From NCBI RefSeq assembly GCF_013433315.1, contig NZ_WXVV01000015.1, forward strand, positions 1-64,000: 64,000 nucleotides of DNA, given 5' to 3'. Position numbers and translations under genes: made by a program. The notes beneath the pieces are model-generated. The model was not told where the DNA came from. It saw only the letters and a list, made by a program, of their open reading frames with translations, and ran no database searches. How positions within the stretch are numbered: the stretch's first letter is position 1; every line of letters begins with the position of its first letter. Origin of the DNA: Pseudomonas crudilactis (lineage in GTDB: Bacteria; Pseudomonadota; Gammaproteobacteria; Pseudomonadales; Pseudomonadaceae). This document shows, in pieces, positions 1 to 9,261 of the stretch.

Positions 1-2214
1 GGTGGCGTTGAAACCGGTGATGGTCAGTGTGCTGCCCAACGGAGTGGTCACGGATTGCGGAAAGCCTGCGGCGACGCCGTTGGTGACGACGGCGATGCCG
101 CCGACGGTCAGGGTGGTGACGCCGTCCAGCGCAGTGATGGTGAACGTGCCGTTCTGAGTCAGCGCGGTGGAGTCGGGCGCGCTGCCGTCCGTGAGGTTTT
201 TCTCGTAAACGGTGAGTTCGCCGCCATTCACGTCGAGGCCGTTGATGATCACCGGATCGTCGTTGTTGTGGATCTGCAGCACGAGATTGGCGGTGCTGGT
301 ATCACCGTCCGAATCGGTGATCGTGTAGGCGAAGGTTTCCGTGCCGTTACCGCCACCGTGCAGGTTTTTGAAGTCGGCATCGTTGGTGTTCAGCGTGTAG
401 GTGTAGGTGCCGTTGGCGTTGAGGACCAAGGTGCCGTAAGTGCCGGTGAAAGTGCCTGGGGTTACCGGACCGGTCGGTACGCGGTCGGCACCTTGTACAT
501 CGTTGGTCAGGACGTTGCCGGTCAGGGTCAGCAGGGTTTCCGATGCGGTGCCGGTGTTGCTGTCATCCACGGCTTTTGGCAAATCGTCGACGATGTTCAC
601 GTCGAGGGTGGCATTGGCGGTGGTGCCGTTGTCATCGACCACGGTGACGGCGAATTGCTCAGGCAGGTTGTTCGCGCCATTGGCGGTTGGATGCGCTTCG
701 TTGTCGACCAGGGTGTAGCTGTAGCTGACCACGCCGGTGGTGGCGTTGAAACCGGTGATGGTCAGTGTGCTGCCCAACGGAGTGGTCACGGATTGCGGAA
801 AGCCTGCGGCGACGCCGTTGGTGACGACGGCGATGCCGCCGACGGTCAGCGTGGTGACGCCATCGAGTGCAGTGATGGTGAACGTGCCGCTTTGGGTCAG
901 CGCGGTGGAGTCGGGAGCGCTGCCGTCGCTGAGGTTTTTCTCGTAGACGGTGAGTTCACCGCCATTGACGTCGAGGCCGTTGATGATCACCGGATCGTCG
1001 TTGTTGTGGATCTGCAGCACGAGATTGGCGGTGCTGGTATCACCGTCCGAATCGGTGATGGTGTAGGCGAAAGTTTCAGTGCCGTTGCCGCCGCCGTGGA
1101 GGTTTTTGAAGTCGGCATCGTTGGTGTTCAGCGTGTAGGTGTAGGTGCCGTTGGCATTCAGCACCAAGGTGCCGTAAGTCCCGGTAAAAGTACCGGCAGT
1201 GACCGGGCCGGTCGCTACACGGTCGGCGCCTTGCACATCGTTGGTCAGGACATTGCCAGTCAGGGTCAGCAAGGTTTCCGATGCGGTGCCGGTGTTGCTG
1301 TCATCTACGGCTTTGGGCAGGTCGTCGACGATGTTTACGTCGAGGGTGGCATTGGCGGTGGTGCCGTTGTCATCGACCACGGTGACCGCGAACTGCTCAG
1401 GCAGATTGTTCGCGCCGTTGGCGGTTGGATGCGCTTCGTTGTCGACCAGGGTGTAGCTGTAGCTGACCACGCCGGTGGTGGCGTTGAAACCCGTGATGGT
1501 CAGTGTGCTGCCCAGCGGTGTGGTGATCGATTGTGGGAAACCTGCGGCCACACCGTTGGTCACGACGGCGATGCCGCCGACGGTCAGCGTGGTTACGCCA
1601 TCGAGTGCAGTGATGGTGAACGTGCCGCTTTGGGTCAGCGCGGTGGAGTCGGGAGCGCTGCCGTCGCTGAGGTTTTTCTCGTAGACCGTCAGCTCGCCGC
1701 CCTCGACGTTCAGGCCATTGATGACCACCGGGTCGTCGTTGTTATGAATCTGCAGGACCAGATTGGCGGTGCTGGTATCACCGTCCGAATCGGTGATGGT
1801 GTAGGCGAAGGTTTCCGTGCCGTTACCGCCACCGTGCAGGTTTTTGAAGTCGGCATCGTTGGTGTTGAGCGTGTAGGTGTAAGTGCCGTTGGCATTCAGT
1901 ACCAAGGTGCCGTAAGTGCCGGTGAAAGTGCCTGGAGTGACGGGCCCGGTGGGCACACGGTCAGCACCTTGCACATCATTGGTCAGCACGTTGCCGGTCA
2001 GTGTCAGCTGCGTTTCAGACGCCGTGCCATTGTTGTCATCAAAGGCTTTTGGCACATCGTCGGTGATGTTGACGTCGAGCGTGCCGGTCGCGGTGTCGCC
2101 ATTGCTGTCGCCGGCAATCACGGTGAACTGTTCGCTGAGATTGTTCGCGCCGTCACCGGCCACGTGGCTTTCGTTGCCGTTGAGGGTGTAGCTGTAGCTG
2201 ACAACGCCAGTCGC
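1..2214 (-). repeat. Three tandem 738-bp coding repeats plus a diverged fourth copy
   Basis: The sequence beginning at position 1 (ggtggcgttgaaaccggtga) recurs at 739 and, with a few changes, at 1477. The spacing is exactly 738 bp, or 246 codons. A more diverged copy follows from about 2215. Long stretches are identical at the DNA level, which points to recent duplication or gene conversion within the adhesin gene. More copies probably continue beyond the left edge. Confidence 0.92.
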
Positions 2215-3030
2215 CGGGTTGTAACCGGTGATGGTCAGGGTGTTGCCCAGTTGCGAGGTGATCGATTGCGGAAAGCCGATCGGCACGCCACCAACGATGA
2301 CATTGATGCCACCAATGCTCAGGCTGGTCAGACCGTCCGGCGCCGACACGGTAAAGCTGCCGCTTTGCGTGAGTGCACCCGGGTTGGCCGACGAACCGTC
2401 AGGCAGATTGGCTTCATTGAGATTGAGTTCGCCACCCGCCACGTTCAGGCCCGTGAGGGTCACCGGATTGTTGACCGGTGGCGGCACTACGACAGCCGGG
2501 GTGTCATCGCCGTTGTCGATCACCGCGTTGTGGCGTTCTTCAGGGAACTCAGGAATACCGCCGAACCCGGCGGTGGGGAAACCGATGATCGGGTCGACGC
2601 GTCCACCGACTTCCGTCAGCAGGACAAAACTGTGGCCGCCGCCCGCCTCGCCCGGTGCGCCGCCCGGGGCATTCGGACCGGCCGCAGTGGCTTCAGCGGT
2701 TTTGCTCGGGTCGTCACCGGCGGCGATGGCTTTCTGGATCTGCTCGACGTCAGTCAATTGCGCGTCGCTCGGGGTCACAGCCTCCGCAGCATTGACATGC
2801 GCCGCCTGACCCGCCAGCAGTTCACCGGTCATGGTCATGCTGCTGCCGCGTCCGAGGGTCAGTTCCTGGCCGTTTTGCAGATGAACGGCGACGGCGCCCT
2901 CCGCGCCGGTGATCAGTTGATCGCCGGCATACAGGCGATCCCCCTCAACCAGTGCGCGTTTAATACCGTCGGCTGACTGGGCGAAAACCTGGCCAATGAC
3001 TTTAGTGACTATCCCGATGAGCGTTGCCAT
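1..3030 (-). CDS. LapA/MapA-type giant RTX adhesin, N-terminal part (runs off left edge)
   Basis: Open on the minus strand for 1010 codons from the ATG at 3030 to the window edge, preceded by a GGAGG ribosome site at 3037-3041. The N-terminus (MATLIGIVTKVIGQVF...) resembles the retention module of LapA-like adhesins, which lodges in the outer-membrane secretion pore. A TAAG motif at about residues 115-118 matches the dialanine site cut by the periplasmic protease LapG in LapA. From about residue 180 the protein is tandem T1SS-143/VCBS-like repeats rich in DSDGDTSTAN-type stretches. Family knowledge: such adhesins hold cells to surfaces and are released when c-di-GMP falls. The C-terminal RTX and secretion signal lie outside the window. 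No lapD or lapG gene is nearby, so this may be the second adhesin MapA rather than LapA; I cannot decide. Confidence 0.9.
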   Translation of the reverse strand, partial: MATLIGIVTKVIGQVFAQSADGIKRALVEGDRLYAGDQLITGAEGAVAVHLQNGQELTLGRGSSMTMTGELLAGQAAHVNAAEAVTPSDAQLTDVEQIQKAIAAGDDPSKTAEATAAGPNAPGGAPGEAGGGHSFVLLTEVGGRVDPIIGFPTAGFGGIPEFPEERHNAVIDNGDDTPAVVVPPPVNNPVTLTGLNVAGGELNLNEANLPDGSSANPGALTQSGSFTVSAPDGLTSLSIGGINVIVGGVPIGFPQSITSQLGNTLTITGYNPATGVVSYSYTLNGNESHVAGDGANNLSEQFTVIAGDSNGDTATGTLDVNITDDVPKAFDDNNGTASETQLTLTGNVLTNDVQGADRVPTGPVTPGTFTGTYGTLVLNANGTYTYTLNTNDADFKNLHGGGNGTETFAYTITDSDGDTSTANLVLQIHNNDDPVVINGLNVEGGELTVYEKNLSDGSAPDSTALTQSGTFTITALDGVTTLTVGGIAVVTNGVAAGFPQSITTPLGSTLTITGFNATTGVVSYSYTLVDNEAHPTANGANNLPEQFAVTVVDDNGTTANATLDVNIVDDLPKAVDDSNTGTASETLLTLTGNVLTNDVQGADRVATGPVTAGTFTGTYGTLVLNANGTYTYTLNTNDADFKNLHGGGNGTETFAYTITDSDGDTSTANLVLQIHNNDDPVIINGLDVNGGELTVYEKNLSDGSAPDSTALTQSGTFTITALDGVTTLTVGGIAVVTNGVAAGFPQSVTTPLGSTLTITGFNATTGVVSYSYTLVDNEAHPTANGANNLPEQFAVTVVDDNGTTANATLDVNIVDDLPKAVDDSNTGTASETLLTLTGNVLTNDVQGADRVPTGPVTPGTFTGTYGTLVLNANGTYTYTLNTNDADFKNLHGGGNGTETFAYTITDSDGDTSTANLVLQIHNNDDPVIINGLDVNGGELTVYEKNLTDGSAPDSTALTQNGTFTITALDGVTTLTVGGIAVVTNGVAAGFPQSVTTPLGSTLTITGFNAT

Positions 3031-3562
3031 GTGAAATCCTCCGCTGCCGACCACCGTCGGCACTGGTAAGCGAAGCAGCCCATGGCTCAATCGGGTTGTC
3101 GCAGGCGACGCTCGCACCTTCGACAGTTCGTTTCGCAGGTGGCTTCTTTCGGAAACATCAGTGCTATCAAGCACTTCCGCATCCTGATCAAAGCCATACG
3201 CCTACTAACGCTACGTAACGGTGGTGAATCACCCGAGTGACAAAAATCTGTCGCTCATCAACCGTTACGCGTCCCTCCCCTTCAGCAGTACTTCGCCGTA
3301 TGTCGCAAAGTGAGTGGAACTTTCCTCAAGCCTTTTTGCGCTCCCTAAAGCGCATAAAACAAAGGCTTTCATGCTGAACAATGTGCCGTTTTTTACAAAG
3401 CGCATAAGTTTTTTTCGGCATAAGGCTTATGAAAAATTTTTCTTAGCTACGCTCTAGGATGTTCTTAGCTCTGTTGTTACAAGAGTGAAACGCTTAGACC
3501 TATAAATATCGTCAAATATTTGGCGACAGTAACACACCATCAGGACTCAGGGAGATGCACCC
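3031..3562. promoter_or_regulatory. Divergent control region between adhesin and its secretion operon
   Basis: This 530-bp AT-richer spacer separates the divergent adhesin and TolC-like genes. It holds an 11-bp direct repeat AAAGCGCATAA at 3347-3357 and 3397-3407, a perfect CATAAGGCTTATG palindrome at 3419-3431, an imperfect repeat GAGTGAC...GTCGCTC at 3235-3256, and an 18-bp near-palindrome at 3509-3526. The last contains GTCAAATATTTGGC, which agrees at 10 of 14 positions with the FleQ box as I recall it. FleQ controls lap adhesin genes in other pseudomonads. Protein binding here is inferred. Confidence 0.5.
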
Positions 3563-4921
3563 ATGCGCGTTCTAACCCCCCTCTGCAGCGCGGTTTTGCT
3601 GGCCATGGCTTGCACTTCTCAAGCCCAGGCCATGAACCTCACCGAAGCAATACAAAGCACCATCGCCACTCACCCGGAACTGGCCTCGCGCGTGGACGCC
3701 CGCCTGTCGGCTGATGAACAAATCAAAGTGGCCAAGGGCGGCTTCTATCCGTCGGTCGATTTGAACGCTGCGTATGGCCGTGGCTACAGCGATAACACCA
3801 ACACCCGGGCCTTCGGTAATCACCACACCGAAATCCTCAATTACACCCAGTCCGAGTTGCGCCTGCGGCAGATGCTGTTCGACGGTTTCAACACTGCCAA
3901 CGAAGTCGAGCGCACCAAAGGCGTGTCGAATTCGCGCGCGTATTACGCGCAAGGCACCGCCCAGGATCTGGCCCTGCGTACCATCGAGGTTTACCTCGAA
4001 GTGCTCAAGCGTCGCGAACTGGTGACCCTGGCCAGGAACAACCTGCAGGCGCATTTGCGGGTCAACGACCAGATCGGCCTGCGCACCGAGCGCGGCGTCG
4101 GCAGCACCGCTGATTCCGATCAATCGGTCGCTCGTAAAGCGCTGGCGCAAAACAACCTCGACACCGCCGAAGTCGATCTGGCGGACGCCGAATCGAACTT
4201 CTACAGCGTGGTCGGGCGCATGCCCGATGAACTGGAAACCCCGGCTTCGACCCGTGGCGAATTGCCGACCAGCCTGCCGGAAGCGCAGCAGAGCATGGTC
4301 GAAAACAACCCGTATCTGAAATCGGCGCAGGCTGATGTGCAATCGGCCGAGAGCCAGTACGAAGTCGCCAAGTCGCCGTTCTATCCACGTTTCGATGCTG
4401 AAGCCGCAGTCGGTGCGAACAACAACGTGCAGGGCGATGAAGGCCACGACAACGAATGGCGTGTAGGTGTGGTGATGAACTACAACCTGTTCCGTGGCGG
4501 CAGTGACAAGGCACGTCTGGCCTCCGATGCGCATCAGATCAACCAGGCGATGGATATCCGCAACAACGCCCTGCGTCAGTTGAACGAGAACATTCACCTG
4601 GCGTGGAACGCCATGCTTAACGCGAAGAAACAGACCCCGACCGCCCGCGAATACGCGGAAACCACCAAACGCGTACGCGCGGCCTATCAGGATCAGTTCG
4701 GCCTCGGCCAACGGACTTTGCTCGACTTGCTCGACAGTGAAAACGAGCTCTACAACGCCAACCGTCGCTACACCGAAATCCGCTACACCGAGGAGTATTC
4801 GATGTACCGCGTGCTGGCGAACATGGGCCAGTTGCTGAGCAAACAAAGGGTGGTGCTGCCGGCCGATGCGATCGCTGCGACCGAAGTGAAAAACGAAGCG
4901 CGCCTGCCCGAACTGAAATAA
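3563..4921 (+). CDS. TolC family outer-membrane channel of the adhesin type I secretion system (LapE-like)
   Basis: 452 aa with a signal peptide of about 23 residues (cleavage after AQA) and the two-fold repeated helical architecture of outer-membrane efflux proteins. The start is fixed by GGGAG at 3550-3554, eight bases upstream. It would form the trimeric outer-membrane and periplasmic duct through which the adhesin is exported and in which its retention module sits. It is the first gene of a co-directional set with the ABC and HlyD genes, and divergent from the adhesin, as expected for a dedicated system. Confidence 0.9.
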   Translation: MRVLTPLCSAVLLAMACTSQAQAMNLTEAIQSTIATHPELASRVDARLSADEQIKVAKGGFYPSVDLNAAYGRGYSDNTNTRAFGNHHTEILNYTQSELRLRQMLFDGFNTANEVERTKGVSNSRAYYAQGTAQDLALRTIEVYLEVLKRRELVTLARNNLQAHLRVNDQIGLRTERGVGSTADSDQSVARKALAQNNLDTAEVDLADAESNFYSVVGRMPDELETPASTRGELPTSLPEAQQSMVENNPYLKSAQADVQSAESQYEVAKSPFYPRFDAEAAVGANNNVQGDEGHDNEWRVGVVMNYNLFRGGSDKARLASDAHQINQAMDIRNNALRQLNENIHLAWNAMLNAKKQTPTAREYAETTKRVRAAYQDQFGLGQRTLLDLLDSENELYNANRRYTEIRYTEEYSMYRVLANMGQLLSKQRVVLPADAIAATEVKNEARLPELK

Positions 4922-4947
4922 ACGGCGCAGGAGCTAGCTTTGCCCCG

Positions 4948-4978
4948 ATCGTTCCCACGCAGAGCGTGGGTACGATCA
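4948..4978. repeat. Short palindromic intergenic repeat (GTTCCCACGC type)
   Basis: The spacer between the TolC-like and ABC genes holds gatcgttcccacgc followed by gcgtgggtacgatc, an inverted repeat around a short AGA loop. This motif is a common extragenic palindrome in fluorescens-group genomes. It may stabilise or attenuate the polycistronic message; that role is inferred. Confidence 0.7.
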
Positions 4979-5006
4979 ATGAAGCGGTAACAGGGGAGCG
5001 ATCAAT

Positions 5007-7166
5007 ATGACCAGCATGGAACCCGGCCACACCGGGGTCGATCCGCGGCTGAGCTTCGATGATCCGTTACTCGACGGTCTGTTGATCCTCTGCAAACTGC
5101 ATGGCGCGACAGTCAGTCGCGCCAGCCTGAGTGCGGGGCTTCCCCTCAACAAACAGCGCCTGAGTCTGGATCTGCTGCCCCGCGCAGCCGCCCGGGCCGG
5201 GTTGCAGGCGCGTATTCTGCGCCGCGAGCTGAAAGACATCTCGCCACTTAATCTGCCAATTCTGCTGCTGCTCAACGACGGTCGCACTGCTGTTTTACGG
5301 CGCTTCGGCGACGACGGCAAAGCACTGATCCTGCCCAGCGAAGCCGATGGCGGCGAGCAATGGATCAACCGTGAAGAACTCGCTGAGCACTACAGCGGTC
5401 AGGCCTTGTTCGCTCGGCCGCGCCACGAACTCGAAGACCTCCGTTCACCGCTGGTGCCACGAGTGCATGCGTGGTTTCGCGACACCCTGAAGCTGTCGAA
5501 ATGGCTCTACAGCGATGCGATCCTCGCCAGTTTCCTGATCAACTTGCTAGGCCTGATGGTGCCGCTGTTCGTCATGCAGACCTATGACCGCGTGGTGCCG
5601 AATCAGGCCACCTCGACCTTGTGGGTGCTGTCGATCGGGTTGTTGATCGGCACCGGGTTTGAACTGGTGTTGCGGGTGGTGCGTGCGCACTTGCTCGACA
5701 CTGCCGGCAAGAAAACCGATGTGATCCTTTCCGCCACATTGTTCGAGCGCATCACCGGCATGTCGATGAAGGCACGGCCGGCGACCATCGGCGGTTTCGC
5801 CCAGAGCATTCATGACTTTCAGGGCCTGCGTGAATTTCTCACGGCGGTGACGTTGACCAGTCTGATCGACCTGCCTTTCGTGGTGTTGATGCTGGTAGTG
5901 ATCGGCCTGCTCGGCGGCTGGCTGGTGGTGATTCCCCTGCTGGCGTTTCCGATCACTATCCTCTTCGCAATGATCATTCAGGTGCGCCTGCGTGACACCG
6001 TGCAAAAGAGCCTGAGCCTCGGCGCCGAACGCCAAGCGGTACTCATCGAAACCCTCGGTGGCCTGGAAACCCTCAAGGCCTGCAGCGCCGAAAGCGAGCG
6101 CCAGCACAAATGGGAAAGCACCCACGGCGCCCTCACCCGCCTCGACAGCCATGCGCGCAATCTCTCGGCACTGGCCACCAATGGCACGCTGTTCATTCAG
6201 CAATTCTCGGGGATGGCGACGATTGTCGCCGGAGTCTACAGCATCATCGCCGGCAACCTCAGCGTCGGTGCACTGGTCGCCAGCTACATGCTCGGCAGCC
6301 GCGTGCTCGCACCGCTGGGGCAGATTGCCGGGCTGATCACCCGCTATCAGCAAGCACAACTGACCATGAAAAGCACCGATGCGCTGATGGCTCTGCCGCA
6401 GGAACGCGACGGCAAACAGCGGCCGCTGGAACGTACGCAACTGCAAGGTGCGCTGGACGTCAGCGGCGTGACCTTTCATTACAACGGCCAGAATGCGCCG
6501 GCGCTGAGCAATGTCAGCTTCAGCCTGAAACCCGGTGAGCGGGTCGGCATCATCGGCCGCAGCGGTTCGGGCAAAAGTACCCTGGCGCGATTGGTCATGG
6601 GCTTTTACGAACCTGAGGAAGGCCAGCTACTGCTCGACGGCCTCGACCTGCGCCAACTCGATGTCGCTGACCTGCGCCAGCAGATCGGTTATGTCGCCCA
6701 CGATCTGCCGCTGCTGGCCGGCAGTTTGCGCGACAACCTCACCCTCGGCGCGCGCTACATCAGCGATTCACGCATGCTCGAAGTCGCCGAACTGACCGGC
6801 GTTACCGAACTCGCTCGCCAGCATCCGCAAGGCTTCGATCGGCCGGTGGGCGAGCGCGGACAATTGCTCTCCGGCGGCCAACGCCAGGCCGTTTTGCTGG
6901 CGCGATCGCTGCTGCTCGACCCGCCGATCATGCTGCTCGACGAACCGACCAGTGCCATGGACAACAGCAGCGAAGACCAACTGCGGCAGAAGCTGCACGG
7001 CTGGGTGCAAGGCAAAACGTTGCTGCTGGTCACCCACCGCACTTCGATGCTGAGTCTGGTGGACCGGTTGCTGGTGCTGGACAACGGCCGGGTCGTCGCC
7101 GACGGTCCGAAAGAAGCGGTCATCGATGCACTGCGCAAGGGCCGTGTCGGCTCGGCGGCGGTTTAG
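5007..7166 (+). CDS. Type I secretion permease/ATPase (LapB-like)
   Basis: 719 aa. The N-terminal ~130 residues are a C39-like domain in which I see no catalytic Cys-His pair, as in LapB/HlyB transporters that move uncleaved substrates. A six-helix transmembrane domain follows (about 160-450), then an ABC ATPase with Walker A GRSGSGKST near residue 517 and signature LSGGQ near 620. GGGGAG at 4993-4998 precedes the ATG. It would power inner-membrane export of the giant adhesin. Its stop codon is 10 bp from the next gene, so the pair is probably co-transcribed. Confidence 0.92.
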   Translation: MTSMEPGHTGVDPRLSFDDPLLDGLLILCKLHGATVSRASLSAGLPLNKQRLSLDLLPRAAARAGLQARILRRELKDISPLNLPILLLLNDGRTAVLRRFGDDGKALILPSEADGGEQWINREELAEHYSGQALFARPRHELEDLRSPLVPRVHAWFRDTLKLSKWLYSDAILASFLINLLGLMVPLFVMQTYDRVVPNQATSTLWVLSIGLLIGTGFELVLRVVRAHLLDTAGKKTDVILSATLFERITGMSMKARPATIGGFAQSIHDFQGLREFLTAVTLTSLIDLPFVVLMLVVIGLLGGWLVVIPLLAFPITILFAMIIQVRLRDTVQKSLSLGAERQAVLIETLGGLETLKACSAESERQHKWESTHGALTRLDSHARNLSALATNGTLFIQQFSGMATIVAGVYSIIAGNLSVGALVASYMLGSRVLAPLGQIAGLITRYQQAQLTMKSTDALMALPQERDGKQRPLERTQLQGALDVSGVTFHYNGQNAPALSNVSFSLKPGERVGIIGRSGSGKSTLARLVMGFYEPEEGQLLLDGLDLRQLDVADLRQQIGYVAHDLPLLAGSLRDNLTLGARYISDSRMLEVAELTGVTELARQHPQGFDRPVGERGQLLSGGQRQAVLLARSLLLDPPIMLLDEPTSAMDNSSEDQLRQKLHGWVQGKTLLLVTHRTSMLSLVDRLLVLDNGRVVADGPKEAVIDALRKGRVGSAAV

Positions 7167-7176
7167 GAGTTGCCCC

Positions 7177-8538
7177 ATGTCTGCTTCCTCCGATAGCAAA
7201 GATCGCGGCTACTTCGACAGTTTCGGCAAAAGCGCCGAAGCCGAATTCATGCCGGAAACCGCTGGCGCTTCATTGCAGGATTCACCGCGCTGGTCGCGGA
7301 TCACCGTGTGGCTGGCGGCGGCGCTGCTGATCAGCGCGGTGGTCTGGGCCAAATTCGCCGTGCTCGAAGAAGTGACCATGGGCGAAGGCAAGGCGATTCC
7401 GTCGAGCAAGGTTCAGGTGATCCAGAACCTTGAAGGCGGCATCGTCACCGAGATCTTTGTGCGTGAAGGGCAAATGGTTAACAAGGGTGACACCTTGCTG
7501 CGCCTGGATGACACGCGTTTCCGCTCGAACAAGGGTGAGAGTGAGGCGGATCGTTATGCGTTGACGGCGCAGGTCGAACGGCTGTCGGCGGAGGCCGAGG
7601 GCCGGCCGTTCAAGCTCTCCGATGAGGTCATCGCCAAGGCGCCGCAAGTCGCCGAGGACGAACGCTCACTGTACGAACAACGCCAGCGCCGGTTGGCCAG
7701 TGAGCAGCGCACGTTGAGCGAACAACTGCGGCAGAAGACTCAGGAACTTGCCGAGTTTCGCTCCAAGCAAGGTCAGTTCAGCTCGAGTCTGGCGCTGCTG
7801 CAGCAAGAGATGAACATGTCCGAACCGCTGGTGAAAACCGGCGCGGTGTCACCCGTGGAAATCCTCCGCCTCAAACGCAGCGCGGTGGAAATCCGTGGCT
7901 CGCTGAACGCCACCACTCTGGCGATTCCCCGCGCCGAATCGGCGATTGCCGAGATACGCAGCAAGATCGACGAGTCGGAACAGACCTTCCGTTCCGAGGC
8001 CGCGAAAGAGCTGAATGAGAAACGCACCGACCTGTCGAAAATCACCGCGACCAGCATCGCCATCGACGACCGCGTGACCCGCACCACCGTGACCTCACCG
8101 GTGCATGGGGTGATCAAGCAATTGAAGGTCAACACCATCGGCGGCGTGGTCCAACCGGGCAGCGACATGGTCGAAATCGTGCCGCTGGAAGACAACCTGT
8201 TGATCGAGGCTAAAGTGCGGCCGCAGGACGTCGCGTTCCTGCATCCGGGGCAGAAGGCGATGGTCAAGTTCAGTGCTTATGACTACACGATTTATGGTGG
8301 GCTGAGCGCCAAACTGGAACTGATCGGTGCGGACACGATTACCGATGACAAGGGCAACAGTTTTTATCTGATTCAGGTGCGTACCGATAAAAACCATTTG
8401 GGCGGGGATGTGAAGCCGTTGCTGATTATTCCGGGGATGGTGGCGACGGTGGACATTATTACCGGGGAGAAAAGTGTCCTGGATTATCTGTTGAAACCGG
8501 TGCTGAAAGCGCGGACCGAGGCGATGCGTGAGCGCTAG
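7177..8538 (+). CDS. HlyD family type I secretion adaptor (LapC-like)
   Basis: 453 aa. A short cytoplasmic N-terminus and one transmembrane helix (about residues 43-60) lead into the periplasmic barrel-lipoyl region (VQVIQNLEGGIVTEIFV) and a long coiled-coil hairpin. The HlyD C-terminal barrel follows. The ATG at 7177 is preceded by AGGAG overlapping the ABC gene stop, which favours it over an in-frame upstream ATG lying inside that gene. It bridges the ABC pump to the TolC-like channel for adhesin export. Confidence 0.92.
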   Translation: MSASSDSKDRGYFDSFGKSAEAEFMPETAGASLQDSPRWSRITVWLAAALLISAVVWAKFAVLEEVTMGEGKAIPSSKVQVIQNLEGGIVTEIFVREGQMVNKGDTLLRLDDTRFRSNKGESEADRYALTAQVERLSAEAEGRPFKLSDEVIAKAPQVAEDERSLYEQRQRRLASEQRTLSEQLRQKTQELAEFRSKQGQFSSSLALLQQEMNMSEPLVKTGAVSPVEILRLKRSAVEIRGSLNATTLAIPRAESAIAEIRSKIDESEQTFRSEAAKELNEKRTDLSKITATSIAIDDRVTRTTVTSPVHGVIKQLKVNTIGGVVQPGSDMVEIVPLEDNLLIEAKVRPQDVAFLHPGQKAMVKFSAYDYTIYGGLSAKLELIGADTITDDKGNSFYLIQVRTDKNHLGGDVKPLLIIPGMVATVDIITGEKSVLDYLLKPVLKARTEAMRER

Positions 8539-8570
8539 TCATTGTTGAGATTTGCGGTGATTGATCTGGC

Positions 8571-8646
8571 GCCTTCGCGAGCAAGCTCGCTCCCACATAT
8601 TGGAACGCGTTCCCCTGTGGGAGCGAGCTTGCTCGCGAAGAGGCCG
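8571..8646. repeat. REP doublet, GAGCGAGCTTGCTCGC family
   Basis: Two inverted copies of the palindromic core face each other with a short spacer between the convergent HlyD and DTW genes. Such paired REPs are dispersed by RAYT transposases and often sit at 3' ends, where they may limit read-through. Confidence 0.9.
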
Positions 8647-8659
8647 GCACAATCAACGC

Positions 8660-9256
8660 CTATCTATCGCCATGGTTACGTTGGAAGGTCTCCTCCCCCA
8701 TCGCCGCAATCTGCCCCTCGATCAACGCCTCGAACGGCTTGAGCAACGGCTCGAATGACGCCGACGGCTCCAGCGTATGCAACGCCTGCACAATCGCCTC
8801 AATCGTCGACAACGCCCCCGGCCCCGGTGCCTTGCGCAAGCGATAGCGCGACACCCCACCCTCGGCCAGCGTCACCCGCGGCAACGCCGCCAACAGAGGA
8901 TTGAGGTGCAACATTTTGCGCGCCTTGCGCCAAGTGCCATCCGGAACGACCAGCAACAGTGGTTCATCGGACTCGCCGTAAGCCTGCATCGGCTGCGCAT
9001 CATCAGCGGGAAACAACAACCGCGCCCGATAGCCCGGACGGTTCAGCAGCGTCGGCAAATCCTCGAACACCTCGCCAACAATCAGCTCGGCATTGCTCAA
9101 CCCCAGCGCCGCTAACCGCGCGGTATTCAACGCATGACTGACCTCGCTCGGATGCTGCAACAGCAACACCCGCGTGCGGCTGTCGAGGCTCGGGATCAGC
9201 GGGCACAGACAATGGGTTTGGGGGCGCAGGCAGCGCGGGCATTGAATTCTGGACAT
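8660..9256 (-). CDS. DTW domain tRNA-uridine aminocarboxypropyltransferase (TapT-like)
   Basis: 198 aa. The N-terminus holds a Cys-rich putative zinc motif (CPRCLRPQTHCLCPL), and the DTW signature appears as PDGTWRKARKM near residue 107. DTW proteins such as E. coli TapT (YfiP) add an aminocarboxypropyl group from S-adenosylmethionine to uridine 47 of tRNA. The length and motif order fit the bacterial family. Its start lies 5 bp beyond the end of the LysR gene on the same strand, so it may be transcribed with it. Confidence 0.82.
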   Translation of the reverse strand: MSRIQCPRCLRPQTHCLCPLIPSLDSRTRVLLLQHPSEVSHALNTARLAALGLSNAELIVGEVFEDLPTLLNRPGYRARLLFPADDAQPMQAYGESDEPLLLVVPDGTWRKARKMLHLNPLLAALPRVTLAEGGVSRYRLRKAPGPGALSTIEAIVQALHTLEPSASFEPLLKPFEALIEGQIAAMGEETFQRNHGDR

Positions 9257-9261
9257 CTGTC

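Noticed and set aside
1..2214. Repeats as a CRISPR array or tandem satellite
   Set aside because: Units are 738 bp, in frame with the adhesin gene and protein-coding, with no spacer-repeat alternation.
55..2976. Long plus-strand open frame of 973 codons opposite the adhesin
   Set aside because: It is the mirror of the repetitive adhesin gene: no ribosome site, a low-complexity valine/glycine-rich product, and the minus frame has a family match and proper start.
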